A DNA stretch of 64,000 nucleotides from Corynebacterium sp. P4-C1. GTDB lineage: Bacteria > Actinomycetota > Actinomycetes > Mycobacteriales > Mycobacteriaceae. Position 1 is the stretch's first letter. The number at the start of each line of letters is the position of its first letter. The position numbers and the translations under genes are program-made. The stretch is taken from positions 1,860,001-1,924,000 of the forward strand of contig NZ_CP129966.1 of NCBI RefSeq assembly GCF_030503595.1. Reading direction: 5' to 3'. Below, one piece after another: positions 41,607 through 50,134 of this stretch. Below the pieces are notes generated by a model that did not search any database, was not told the DNA's origin, and worked only from the letters and a program-made list of their open reading frames with translations.

Positions 41607-42030
41607 GGTGCTTGGCCTCCTGCATCTCGGCGCGGAACTCGCGCAGCAGGCGGAAGAGGTTCTTCCAGGAGCCCTGGGAGTTGCTCCAGTATTTGGCGAA
41701 GTTCTCGTCCAGCTCAGCCTGCTGCTCCGGGGTGACGTTCGGGTTGATTTTCTTGTGCTTGTGGGTGGGATGGGTGCTCTCCGCAGCGACGACGGTTTTG
41801 TCCTCTCCGTTGGCAGGTTCGACGACTGCTTCGGTGGCGGTGGCCTCATGGTCGGCGGTCAGGCGGTCCTTGTTGCGGCCGCGTGCGTTGAGCTCGACGC
41901 GCAGTTCGTCCGCGGTTTCTTCGAGCTCGGCGAGCAGGGCCTGCAGCGCCTCGTCGGGAGCCTCGCTCTTGATGAGGTCCTGGGCCATGGGGGACAGGTC
42001 GGGGGTCACGTTGTTGTCGGGGGTCGTCAT
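41599..42030 (-). CDS. Unknown acidic protein linking the symporter and PstS-like genes
   Basis: I recognise no family. The 143-residue protein is hydrophilic, with an N-terminal helical stretch (EALQALLAELEETADELRVE, coiled-coil-like), a Thr/Pro/His/Lys-rich spacer (THPTHKHKKINPNVTPEQQA) and a C-terminal helix (WKNLFRLLREFRAEMQEAKHHD). No signal peptide or membrane segment, so it is probably cytoplasmic. It lies 11 bases after the symporter and overlaps the PstS-like gene by eight bases, so it should work with them. Confidence 0.75.
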   Translation of the reverse strand: MTTPDNNVTPDLSPMAQDLIKSEAPDEALQALLAELEETADELRVELNARGRNKDRLTADHEATATEAVVEPANGEDKTVVAAESTHPTHKHKKINPNVTPEQQAELDENFAKYWSNSQGSWKNLFRLLREFRAEMQEAKHHD

Positions 42031-42041
42031 CGAGGGGCTCC

Positions 42042-43391
42042 TTACATCAGGGAGTTAGAAATGAACACTGCCAGCAGCGGGATGGCGAAGAAGACGCCAC
42101 CGATGTAGATGAATACGTAGAGTTTGTTCTTCTCGGCTAGGCCAGCGAGCCAGTCGGAGCACTTCGGCGGAAGGTCGCGCAGGAACGGGATGCCAAGGAT
42201 GAGGATGGCGGAGAAGAAGTTGAAAAGGGTGTGTACGAGGGCACCGGCCATCGCGGCTTCCGCCTCTGTGCCTGTTGCGGCGAATGCCGCGATAAGACCG
42301 GTCAGGGTTGTACCGATATTCGCACCCACCACGAACGGGAACAGGGTGCGGACCTGGAACTTGCCGGATGCCGCAAGCGGAACCGTCAGGGCGGTCGTGG
42401 TGGAGGAGGACTGGACCAACGCGGTGATGAGGGCACCGGAGAGTGCACCGAAGAACGCGTTCTTGCCCAAGGCTGCGTAGAGGATATCTTGCGCCTTGCC
42501 CACGAGCAGGGCATTCAGGAGTTTGCCGATGAAGCTGATGGAAACCAGGACGAGTGCGACACCGATGATGGCCAGGACGACACCGCCCAAGACATCGCCG
42601 AGCGGTTCGACGAGACCGCTTGCCAGCCCGACGAGGGGTTCGGTGATCATGTCGATGAAGTCGCCGAGCGCTTCGAAAAAACCCGCAATGATGCCTTCAC
42701 CGGAACCGGTGAGGGACGGTGCGATTGCGGTCGCCGTCTTGCCCAAGAAGCCGGTGAGCATCTCCAGCGTGAAGAAGAACAGGATGGCAATGAGGTTGAA
42801 AAAGTCGTGCACGGTCGCCATGGAGAAGCCGTTGCGGAACTGCTTCTTGTTGCCGGCCAGGCCCAGGGCCACCAGCGTCGAGGTGACCGAGGTGCCCATG
42901 TTGGCGCCGAAGAGCATTGGAATGGCGATATTCAGTGGCAGGCCACCCGCGATCATGCCGACCACGATGGATGTGGTGGTCGAAGAAGACTGAATGATCG
43001 CGGTGGTGACGATACCGATGGCCAGGCCGACGAACGGGTTCTCGGCGAAGGAGAATAGTTCCTTGGCTTGGTCGCCCGCGGCCATCTTGAAGCCGTCGCC
43101 GATCATGCCCACACCGTTGAGGAGCAGCCAGATGGCGAGGAATACGGCGATCCAATTGGCTATTTGCTTCGCGGTGCCCTCGAAGGGCAGGAAGCTCAGC
43201 GGGTCACTATTTTCGGCATCGTCGTCCGGATCGGTATCGGCGGAAGCGCCAGTAGCATTCCGGCTGGTCGTCTCGTCGGCGCGATCGATGCGTTCTGAAT
43301 CGGTAACGGTGCGGTCGACCACGCGGATATCGGCGTCTTGCGGGAGCTCGTGTTCGCCGGCAATGTCGCGCGGCAATCCCTTATCGCTCAT
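42042..43391 (-). CDS. Na+/phosphate symporter (NptA/PF02690 type)
   Basis: The 449-residue protein has two inverted PF02690 repeats, each with a conserved QSSSTTT motif (TTAIIQSSSTTTSIVVGMIA near residue 125 and ALVQSSSTTTALTVPLA near residue 330), separated and followed by membrane helices. This is the bacterial sodium-phosphate cotransporter family. The N-terminal 60 residues are hydrophilic. The ATG at 43391 follows AGAGAGA. A PhoR-like tandem repeat lies 72 bases upstream, so the operon is probably induced by phosphate starvation. Confidence 0.87.
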   Translation of the reverse strand: MSDKGLPRDIAGEHELPQDADIRVVDRTVTDSERIDRADETTSRNATGASADTDPDDDAENSDPLSFLPFEGTAKQIANWIAVFLAIWLLLNGVGMIGDGFKMAAGDQAKELFSFAENPFVGLAIGIVTTAIIQSSSTTTSIVVGMIAGGLPLNIAIPMLFGANMGTSVTSTLVALGLAGNKKQFRNGFSMATVHDFFNLIAILFFFTLEMLTGFLGKTATAIAPSLTGSGEGIIAGFFEALGDFIDMITEPLVGLASGLVEPLGDVLGGVVLAIIGVALVLVSISFIGKLLNALLVGKAQDILYAALGKNAFFGALSGALITALVQSSSTTTALTVPLAASGKFQVRTLFPFVVGANIGTTLTGLIAAFAATGTEAEAAMAGALVHTLFNFFSAILILGIPFLRDLPPKCSDWLAGLAEKNKLYVFIYIGGVFFAIPLLAVFISNSLM

Positions 43392-43462
43392 CGGTTCTCT
43401 CTTCTGTATGTAGATGGGAACATAGGCACGCTCCACGCTACGTACAGGTATTTGCCAACGGG

Positions 43463-43481
43463 TTAATAGGTTGTTAACAGG
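43463..43481 (-). promoter_or_regulatory. PhoR-like tandem repeat CCTGTTAA-N3-CCTATTAA
   Basis: On the minus strand two 8-base direct repeats, CCTGTTAA and CCTATTAA, are separated by CAA. C. glutamicum PhoR binds loosely conserved 8-bp tandem repeats (CCTGTGAA-like) with a 3-bp spacer, so this is a good candidate site. It lies 72 bases before the symporter start codon. Confidence 0.5.
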
Positions 43482-43537
43482 CTGCGAAACATTTGAACCG
43501 GAAAAAGTTGGCCCACATCCATAAGGCCGCGGAACTA

Positions 43538-44140
43538 CTACGGAACCGCAGGGATGGCGAGTCCCTTGGCCACAAGCGTTCCCCACTGTTTAGCCGTTAC
43601 AGCTTCGCTCGCTAGGGCCGGTCGGTGCCAGCCGGTCCACGTGGTGAATGGCAGCTTGCGGGCCTCCAACAGTGTAATGATCGCGCCGGGCTGGTCCGCC
43701 TTTTCCGGTGCAGCGACCACGGGAGTGCGGCTGACGGAAAGCGAGGTGTTGGCGCGGAGGAACTCGTATGTCGCGGAGGCGAGGGGGCTGTTGCCTACGA
43801 TAACCAGGCTGCTCCCCGCCGCTGCAGCGTCGTCGGCCACGATGACGGTGTCGTAGTAGTGGATGAGCTCGCCGATGCTCACCGCGTCCTCGCCGGCGCC
43901 GATGCGGATATTCCCGAACAGGCGCAGGCGGGGGACAAGATCACGGCCACTGCCGCCACTGCCGGTGCTGGCGCGGTGCGTCGAGCCGAAGCGGATCAGG
44001 CAGGTCGGTGCGGGGGCTTTGCTGAACAGGTCCACGAAGTAGTCGCCCATGCAGATGAGAAGGTCCGAGGTCTCAATGGCTGCGGCGCCGTGGCCGATGA
44101 CGGTGACACGGTGAGCGGCACGTCGGGGTGCGTGCGTCAT
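43538..44140 (-). CDS. Compacted FprA-like (ferredoxin-NADP reductase) flavoprotein
   Basis: The 200-residue protein starts with a Rossmann-like strand (RVTVIGHGAAAIETSDLL, the place of GxGxAG in FprA), then DLFSKAPAPTCLIRFGSTH, LRLFGNIRIG and ELIHYYDTVIVADDA, all in the order and spacing of FprA-type ferredoxin-NADP reductases, then a single VIVGNSPLASATYEF piece and a C-terminal block LLEARKLPFTTWTGWHRPAL that recalls the FprA end. Full FprA is about 450 residues, so the NADP-binding middle is mostly missing and the GxGxxG is altered (GHGAAA). It stands where fpr2 lies in C. glutamicum, divergent from cysI. I call it a reduced relative; activity is in doubt. Confidence 0.65.
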   Translation of the reverse strand: MTHAPRRAAHRVTVIGHGAAAIETSDLLICMGDYFVDLFSKAPAPTCLIRFGSTHRASTGSGGSGRDLVPRLRLFGNIRIGAGEDAVSIGELIHYYDTVIVADDAAAAGSSLVIVGNSPLASATYEFLRANTSLSVSRTPVVAAPEKADQPGAIITLLEARKLPFTTWTGWHRPALASEAVTAKQWGTLVAKGLAIPAVP

Positions 44141-44211
44141 TGCTTTCTCCTTCTCATGTGGTTGCGGGTGCGTTCCCCGCAGGTCGATGGGGATTCGGCG
44201 ATCCAAATTCG

Positions 44212-44227
44212 TAGACCGCTTAGTCTG
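44212..44227. promoter_or_regulatory. McbR-like box 1 (TAGAC-N6-GTCTG)
   Basis: Matches the McbR consensus TAGAC-N6-GTCTA at 9 of 10 positions. It lies in the fpr-like/cysI intergenic region, nearer the flavoprotein gene. McbR represses sulfur and methionine genes in C. glutamicum. Confidence 0.55.
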
Positions 44228-44326
44228 TAACCGTAATCACCGATTGGCCGCGGTCAAGGTTTGCTTGCTATTTAGATTCAAGGCAAAGTGCAGAATACGC
44301 CCGCAAATTGGGGTGCTGTGCTGGTT

Positions 44327-44342
44327 TAGACCAAGTGGTATG
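44327..44342. promoter_or_regulatory. McbR-like box 2 (TAGAC-N6-GTATG)
   Basis: TAGAC-CAAGTG-GTATG matches 8 of 10 consensus positions, weaker than the other two boxes. It lies about 112 bases before the cysI start. Confidence 0.35.
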
Positions 44343-44391
44343 TGTAGCGTTCATCACAGCGAATCTGGCCGCCACGCCAGATAGACAGATC

Positions 44392-44407
44392 AGTCCATAT
44401 GGGAACC
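44392..44407. promoter_or_regulatory. McbR-like box 3 (TAGAC-N6-GTCCA)
   Basis: TAGAC-AGATCA-GTCCA matches 9 of 10 positions if one base differs (GTCCA for GTCTA has one change; final A agrees). It lies 47 bases before the cysI ATG, a repressor position. Confidence 0.55.
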
Positions 44408-44454
44408 GCCCCGCGGAACTGCACAACAACAGAGAAAGAGCAAGAGGAGGCGAC

Positions 44455-46179
44455 ATGGCAGCCACGGGCACCACCGCGACCGCTGAGAAGCGACCCGAGC
44501 GCCCCAAGCGCACCGCCCGCAAGCCCAAGCCCGAAGGTCAGTGGAAGGTCGACGGTAAAACGCCGCTCAACCACGACGAAGAGCTGAAGCAGGAAGAGCC
44601 CGTGTTGCAGGTCAAGCAGCGGGTCATCGACACCTACTCCAAGCAGGGTTTCGCTTCTATCCCGAACGAGGACCTCTACCCGCGCTTCAAGTGGCTCGGC
44701 CTGTATACCCAGCGCAAGCAGAATTTGGGTGGCGAGCACACGGGCAAGGACAACCTCGAGCTCCAGGACGAGTACTTCATGGCGCGCGTGCGTTTCGACG
44801 GCGGACAGTGCTCCACCGCGCAAGCCCGCGCAGTGGGGGAGATCTCACGAGATTACTGCCGTTCCACCGCGGACCTCACGGACCGCCAGAACATCCAGCT
44901 CCACTGGGTAGGCATCGAGGATGTCCCGGCGATCTGGGACAAACTCGAGTCCGTCGGGCTGAACACATGGGACGCGTGCGGGGATGTGCCGCGCGTGATC
45001 ATGGGTTCGCCGGTGGCGGGAGTTGCCAAAGACGAGATCATCGACGCCACACCCGCAGTGGAGAAGATCAAGAACGAGTACGTCCTCCGCGATGAATTCC
45101 AGAACCTCCCGCGCAAGTTCAAGACCGCCATCTCCGGCAACGCGCGCCAGGACGTGATCCACGAGATCAACGACATCGCCTTCATCGGTGTCGAGCACCC
45201 GGAGCTCGGCCCCGGCTTCGAGCTCTTCGTCGGCGGCGGCCTGTCCACTAACCCGATGCTGGCCAAATCGCTCGGCGCCTTCGTCACCCTCGACCAAGTC
45301 CCCGAAGTGTGGGCGGGGGTTGTGCGCATTTTCCGCGACTACGGTTACCGCCGCCTGCGCAACCGCGCGCGCCTGAAATTCTTGGTGGCGCAGTGGGGCG
45401 TCGAAAAATTCCGCACTGTTCTCGAGGACGAGTACTTGGGCTACAAGCTCCCCGACGGCCCGCGTGCCCCGATGAACCTCATCGACCGCGACCACGTCGG
45501 CGTGCACGAGCAGAAGGACGGCAAGGTCTACTTGGGCGTGAAGCCGACGATGGGGCACCTGACCGGCGAGCAGCTCATCGCGATTGCCGACCTGGCGGAA
45601 AGCTACGGGCTTGAGCGTCTGCGCCTGACGTCGTTCAAGGAGATTCTCTTCCTGGACGTCGATCCGGAGAAGGTGGACGCGCTCGCGGACGATCTGCAGG
45701 AAATGGGCATGTACTCCAAGCCGAGCGAATTCCGCCGTGGCATGCTCACCTGCACGGGCCTCGAATACTGCAAACTAGCCCACACCACCACCAAGGCCAA
45801 GGGCATCGAGCTTGTCGACGAGCTGGAGGACCGCTTCGGCGACATCGATTCCCCCATCACCATCACGCTCAACGGCTGCCCGAACTCGTGCGCCCGAACC
45901 CAGGTCTCTGACATGGGCTTCAAGGGGCAGATGGTCGACGACGGCAACGGCAACAAGGTCGAAGGTTTCCAGGTGCACCTGGGCGGCACCGTCACCCGCG
46001 AAACCCCGGACGGTGAGAAGGAAGCCAATTTCGGCCGCAAGATCCGCGGACACAAAGTGCTCTCGTCCGAGCTCGGGGATTACGTGAGCCGTGTGGTGGC
46101 GAATTACGTCGATAAGCGAAATGACGGCGAGATCTTCCGCGACTGGGTGCTGCGCGCCGATGAGGAGGACCTGAAGTGA
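44455..46179 (+). CDS. cysI: Ferredoxin-dependent sulfite reductase
   Basis: The 574-residue protein has two nitrite/sulfite reductase half-domains and the siroheme/4Fe-4S Cys pattern: TCTGLEYCKLA (CX5C) and LNGCPNSCARTQ (CX3C). It reduces sulfite to sulfide with ferredoxin. The ATG at 44455 follows AAGAGGAGG; sequence upstream in the same frame is leader. It heads the cysIXHDNYZ operon, in which every gene overlaps or nearly touches the next. Confidence 0.95.
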   Translation: MAATGTTATAEKRPERPKRTARKPKPEGQWKVDGKTPLNHDEELKQEEPVLQVKQRVIDTYSKQGFASIPNEDLYPRFKWLGLYTQRKQNLGGEHTGKDNLELQDEYFMARVRFDGGQCSTAQARAVGEISRDYCRSTADLTDRQNIQLHWVGIEDVPAIWDKLESVGLNTWDACGDVPRVIMGSPVAGVAKDEIIDATPAVEKIKNEYVLRDEFQNLPRKFKTAISGNARQDVIHEINDIAFIGVEHPELGPGFELFVGGGLSTNPMLAKSLGAFVTLDQVPEVWAGVVRIFRDYGYRRLRNRARLKFLVAQWGVEKFRTVLEDEYLGYKLPDGPRAPMNLIDRDHVGVHEQKDGKVYLGVKPTMGHLTGEQLIAIADLAESYGLERLRLTSFKEILFLDVDPEKVDALADDLQEMGMYSKPSEFRRGMLTCTGLEYCKLAHTTTKAKGIELVDELEDRFGDIDSPITITLNGCPNSCARTQVSDMGFKGQMVDDGNGNKVEGFQVHLGGTVTRETPDGEKEANFGRKIRGHKVLSSELGDYVSRVVANYVDKRNDGEIFRDWVLRADEEDLK

Positions 46180-46433
46180 AGTTCCGCCGCGAACCGAACG
46201 CGAACCGCAATTTTCCCTCGCACTGCCCCTACTGCGCGGGCGAGGGTCTGTTCCCGGACGAGACCAGTGATTTCGCGTGGAAATGCACTGAATGCCTCCG
46301 TATCTTCGAGGTGAAGTTCTACGGGCAGGACGCCCCGGAACACGCGCCCGCCCCGGCGAAATCGACGGAGCAGGCCATTCAGGAATCGCTGGCCCACCAC
46401 GGCCACGTAGCGGTGTTGAGGAAGGAGAAATAA
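46176..46433 (+). CDS. cysX: CysX, small four-Cys (zinc-ribbon or Fe-S) protein
   Basis: The 85-residue protein has CPYC (Cys17, Cys20) and CTEC (Cys37, Cys40), a four-Cys site for zinc or an iron-sulfur cluster, then an Ala/Pro-rich linker and a short charged tail. In C. glutamicum cysX follows cysI and is proposed to encode a ferredoxin-like electron carrier for sulfite reduction; the spacing of Cys here looks more like a zinc ribbon or rubredoxin. The GTG start overlaps the cysI stop (GTGA) and follows a GAGGAGG site. Confidence 0.85.
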   Translation: MKFRREPNANRNFPSHCPYCAGEGLFPDETSDFAWKCTECLRIFEVKFYGQDAPEHAPAPAKSTEQAIQESLAHHGHVAVLRKEK

Positions 46434-47212
46434 TGGTCGATTTTTTGTCCCGGCCGCGCGCTGACCTCCGCGATCCGGAGATCAGCCCCGAAGGGCCGAA
46501 GGAGACCGAGCCGTTGGGCCCGGAGACCGCGGAAACGAACGCGAAGCTTGTCGACGCCTGGGCGGACAAGCTCTACAACGCCACCGCCCAGGAGATCCTC
46601 GAATGGGCCCACGAGTACGCCCCAGGCAAGCTCGTGGTCACGCTGAGCATGGAGAACACCGTGCTTGCGGAGCTGGCGAAGGACTTCCTGCCGGAGGCGG
46701 ACTTCCTCTTCCTCGACACCGAGTACCACTTCAAGGAGACACTCGACGTTGCGGACCAGGTGGAGCAGCGCTACCCCGACCAGAAGCTCGTCCGCGCCAA
46801 GGCGATCCTCTCGCGCGAGGAGCAGAACCGCGTCTACGGCAGAGCGCTGTACCGCACCAACCCGACCGCTTGCTGCCGCATGCGCAAGGTTGAGCCGCTG
46901 GCTGTGAACCTGTCCCCGTACGCGGGGTGGGTCACCGGACTGCGCCGCGCGGACGGACCGACGCGCGCCGAGGCGCCGGCCCTCTCCCTCGACTCCACCG
47001 GGCGGCTGAAGATTTCGCCGCTTGTCACGTGGTCGCTGGAGGACACCGACAAGTACATCGACAACAAGAACCTGATCATCCACCCCCTGACCAAGCAGGG
47101 CTACCCCTCCATCGGCTGCGAGACCTGCACGTTGCCGGTCGCCGAGGGTGAAGATCCCCGTGCGGGACGGTGGGCGTTCAGTGCCAAGACGGAATGCGGG
47201 TTGCACCAATGA
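46433..47212 (+). CDS. cysH: APS/PAPS reductase, iron-sulfur type
   Basis: The 259-residue protein has the ATP-pyrophosphatase-like fold with VTLSMENTVLAELA, FLFLDTEYHFKET, and the four cluster cysteines Cys147-Cys148 and Cys229/Cys232 (CETC) plus the C-terminal ECGLH with catalytic Cys255. The CC/CxxC set marks the 4Fe-4S reductases, which mostly use adenylyl sulfate (APS), so direct APS reduction is expected; no cysC kinase is seen. The start shares one base with the cysX stop (TAATG). Confidence 0.94.
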   Translation: MVDFLSRPRADLRDPEISPEGPKETEPLGPETAETNAKLVDAWADKLYNATAQEILEWAHEYAPGKLVVTLSMENTVLAELAKDFLPEADFLFLDTEYHFKETLDVADQVEQRYPDQKLVRAKAILSREEQNRVYGRALYRTNPTACCRMRKVEPLAVNLSPYAGWVTGLRRADGPTRAEAPALSLDSTGRLKISPLVTWSLEDTDKYIDNKNLIIHPLTKQGYPSIGCETCTLPVAEGEDPRAGRWAFSAKTECGLHQ

Positions 47213-48123
47213 GCCTGACACAGACAGACACACTTTCACCACACCTGAGGGACTTGGAGAACGAGTCCATCCACATCATCCGCGAGGTAGCGGGGCAGTT
47301 CGACAAGATCGGCCTGCTGTTCTCTTCCGGCAAGGACTCGTGCGTCGTGTACGAGCTGGTCCGCCGGGCATTCGCGCCGGCCGCCCCGCCGATCGAGCTG
47401 CTGCACGTGGACACCGGCCACAACTTCCCGGAAGTCATCGAGTTCCGCGACAACCTGGTGGAGCAGACCGGCGCGCGCCTGCGGGTGGCCCACGTCCAGG
47501 ACTGGATCGATCGCGGTGACCTGGTAGAACGCCCCGACGGCACCCGCAACCCGCTGCAGACAGTGCCGCTGGTGGAGACGATCGCCGAGGTCGGTTACGA
47601 CGCCGTTCTCGGCGGCGCCCGCCGCGACGAGGAGCGCGCCCGCGCGAAGGAGCGAGTTTTCTCCGTCCGCGACTCCTTCGGCGGCTGGGATCCGCGCCGC
47701 CAACGCCCGGAACTGTGGGACCTCTACAACGGCGAGAAGCTGCCGGGCGAGAATATCCGTGTCTTCCCCATTTCCAACTGGACCGAGTCGGATGTGTGGG
47801 AGTACATCGGCGCCCGCAATATCGAGTTGCCGTCCATTTATTTCGCGCACGACCGCGAGGTGTTCAACCGCGACGGAATGTGGCTCACCGCCGGAGAGTG
47901 GGGCGGGCCCCGCGAGGGCGAGACCGTCGAAACCCGCCGGGTGCGCTACCGCACCGTGGGCGACATGTCCTGCACCGGTGCTGTCGAGTCGACCGCCACC
48001 ACCATTGACGAGGTGCTCGCCGAGTTGGCCACCTCCACCTTGACCGAGCGCGGCGCGACCCGTGCCGACGACCGCTTGAGCGAGTCCGCCATGGAGGACC
48101 GCAAGAAGGAGGGCTACTTCTGA
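47209..48123 (+). CDS. cysD: Sulfate adenylyltransferase subunit 2
   Basis: The 304-residue protein is the small, ATP-sulfurylase catalytic subunit: LLFSSGKDSCVVYELVRRAF (PP-loop SxGKDS), LHVDTGHNFPEVIEFRD, GGARRDEERARAKERVFS and NWTESDVWEYIGARNIELP. With CysN it makes APS from sulfate and ATP. The ATG overlaps the cysH stop (ATGA). Confidence 0.96.
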   Translation: MSLTQTDTLSPHLRDLENESIHIIREVAGQFDKIGLLFSSGKDSCVVYELVRRAFAPAAPPIELLHVDTGHNFPEVIEFRDNLVEQTGARLRVAHVQDWIDRGDLVERPDGTRNPLQTVPLVETIAEVGYDAVLGGARRDEERARAKERVFSVRDSFGGWDPRRQRPELWDLYNGEKLPGENIRVFPISNWTESDVWEYIGARNIELPSIYFAHDREVFNRDGMWLTAGEWGGPREGETVETRRVRYRTVGDMSCTGAVESTATTIDEVLAELATSTLTERGATRADDRLSESAMEDRKKEGYF

Positions 48124-49430
48124 TGACCGCACCGACCATTTCGCCTGTGGCCAGCGAGGTCTTGTCGGACCGAGCGACGCTGCGCCTGTGCACCGCAGGT
48201 TCCGTCGACGACGGCAAGTCCACCTTCGTCGGCCGCTTGCTGCATGACACGAAGTCGGTGCTGGCCGACCAGATGGCCAGCGTCGAGCGCACATCCGCCG
48301 ACCGCGGCTTCGAGGGCCTGGATCTCTCGCTTTTGGTCGACGGCCTCCGCGCCGAGCGCGAGCAGGGCATCACCATCGACGTCGCCTACCGCTACTTCGC
48401 CACCGACAAGCGCACGTTCATCCTCGCGGACACCCCGGGGCACGAGCAGTACACGCGCAACACGGTCACGGGCATGTCCACCTCCCAGGTCGTCGTCCTG
48501 CTTGTCGACGCCCGCAACGGCATCAAGCCTCAGACCGTCCGCCACCTCACCGTGGCCAGCCTGTTGGGCGTGAAGACGGTCATCCTGGCCGTGAACAAGA
48601 TCGACCTGGTCGACTACTCCGAGGAGGTCTTCGACGGCATCCGCACCGAGTTCGAGCAGCGCGCCGCCGCCTTGGGCATCGCCGAGCCGCACGCCGTGCC
48701 GATCTCCGCGCTCAAGGGCGACAACGTCGTCGAGCGCTCGGAGGAGACCCCGTGGTACGAGGGCCCGAGCGTCCTCGAACTGCTGGAGACCATCCCGGTG
48801 CACTCGGGCCGCGCACTCGACCTGCCCTTCCGCTTCAACATCCAGTACGTGCTGCGCGAGCACGCCACCGACTACCGGGCCTACGCCGGCACGGTGAATG
48901 CGGGCACGATCAGTGTCGGTGACACTGTCACCGCGCCGAACGGCCGCAGCACCACCGTCACGCACATCGACAACGCCGACGGTCTGGACGGTGTGACCAC
49001 CGCCAACGCGGGGGACGCAGTTGCGCTGCGCTTGGCCGACGACATCGACCTGGCCCGCGGCGACCTGCTGGCCGCCGCGCCGTATCCGGAGTCCGTCCGC
49101 GAATTCGGCGGCACGGTCGTGGGGCTCACCGACAAAGACATCACCGCCGGCAAGGCCGTGAAGCTGCGTTACGGCACGTCGCTCGTGCGCGCCCGCGTGG
49201 CCAGCGTTGACCGTGTTCTAGACATCGACGGCACCCCGGAGAACAACTCCGACGTGACCGCACCGGAGTCTTTTGGCCTCAACGACATCGCGCACGTGAC
49301 CATCCAGACCGCGCAGGAGCTGCCGGTTGAGGAATACGCCGCGCGTGGTGCGGTGGGCAATTTCCTCCTCATCGACCAAGCTTCCGGCAACACGCTCGCC
49401 GCGGGGCTCGTCGGAACGCGGTTGAGGTAG
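48123..49430 (+). CDS. cysN: Sulfate adenylyltransferase subunit 1 (GTPase)
   Basis: The 435-residue protein is an EF-Tu-like GTPase: G1 GSVDDGKSTFVG near residue 26, REQGITIDVAYRYF (G2), DTPGHEQYTRN (G3) and NKIDLVD (G4), then two beta-barrel domains. It lacks the C-terminal APS kinase that fused CysNC proteins have. GTP hydrolysis drives APS synthesis with CysD. The start shares a base with the cysD stop (TGATG). Confidence 0.95.
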   Translation: MTAPTISPVASEVLSDRATLRLCTAGSVDDGKSTFVGRLLHDTKSVLADQMASVERTSADRGFEGLDLSLLVDGLRAEREQGITIDVAYRYFATDKRTFILADTPGHEQYTRNTVTGMSTSQVVVLLVDARNGIKPQTVRHLTVASLLGVKTVILAVNKIDLVDYSEEVFDGIRTEFEQRAAALGIAEPHAVPISALKGDNVVERSEETPWYEGPSVLELLETIPVHSGRALDLPFRFNIQYVLREHATDYRAYAGTVNAGTISVGDTVTAPNGRSTTVTHIDNADGLDGVTTANAGDAVALRLADDIDLARGDLLAAAPYPESVREFGGTVVGLTDKDITAGKAVKLRYGTSLVRARVASVDRVLDIDGTPENNSDVTAPESFGLNDIAHVTIQTAQELPVEEYAARGAVGNFLLIDQASGNTLAAGLVGTRLR

Positions 49431-49435
49431 GCGCA

Positions 49436-50131
49436 ATGACGGCATTGATCACGCTCTCGCACGGCTCGCGCCACCCAGGCGCGCAGCCGGGAGTCCGCGA
49501 GCTCACCCGCGCCGCGGCGCGCCAGTTGGGAGTGGCCGGGGTGGACGCCCACCTCGAGTTTGACACTCCCGACCTCACTGCCGCCGCCCGCCAGCTCGCT
49601 GAGCGCGGACACAGCCGCGCCGTGGTCGTGCCGACACTGTTCACCAAGGCATTCCACGCCACTCACGACGTGCCCGAGGCTATCTCCGCCGCCCGCGCGG
49701 AAACGGGACTCGAGTTGGTTTCCGCCGAGGGGCTCGGCCAAGGACGCGACGTTGCGGCAGTGCTCGCCGCACGCGCGCTTATCGACGCTCCCCGCGCCCG
49801 CCGCATTGTCTTCTACCCCGTGGGCACCTCCGATGAGGAGGCGGCGGGGAAGACGGTGGCGTTGGGGCGCGACGTCGAAAAGCTCACTGGCGTGCCCGTG
49901 ACCACCGTCCCCGCGACGGGGGTCGGAGAGCTCGTCGGCGCTGACGGCATCGACGCCGTCGCAGAAGAGAACACCCATTTGCTACCGCTATTCGTCACGA
50001 GGGGGTTGCTGCTGGACCGGGTCTGCCGAATGTGGCCCGGGACCATCTCCGCACCGCTTGGCGCGGATCTCGCACACATCATCGCCGCACGTTACCGCGC
50101 GGCATCCACCCTCACGCACGCAAAGGTTTAA
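49436..50131 (+). CDS. cysY: Sirohydrochlorin chelatase (CbiX/SirB-type)
   Basis: The 231-residue protein starts ALITLSHGSRHPGAQPGV, the CbiX/SirB chelatase motif with metal-binding His, repeated as VVVPTLFTKAFHATHDVPEA in the first half and as FYPVGTSDEEAAG and LPLFVTRGLLLDRV in the second, so it is the double-domain (long) type. It inserts iron into sirohydrochlorin to give siroheme for CysI. C. glutamicum cysY holds this place in the operon. Confidence 0.88.
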   Translation: MTALITLSHGSRHPGAQPGVRELTRAAARQLGVAGVDAHLEFDTPDLTAAARQLAERGHSRAVVVPTLFTKAFHATHDVPEAISAARAETGLELVSAEGLGQGRDVAAVLAARALIDAPRARRIVFYPVGTSDEEAAGKTVALGRDVEKLTGVPVTTVPATGVGELVGADGIDAVAEENTHLLPLFVTRGLLLDRVCRMWPGTISAPLGADLAHIIAARYRAASTLTHAKV

Positions 50132-50134
50132 CTC

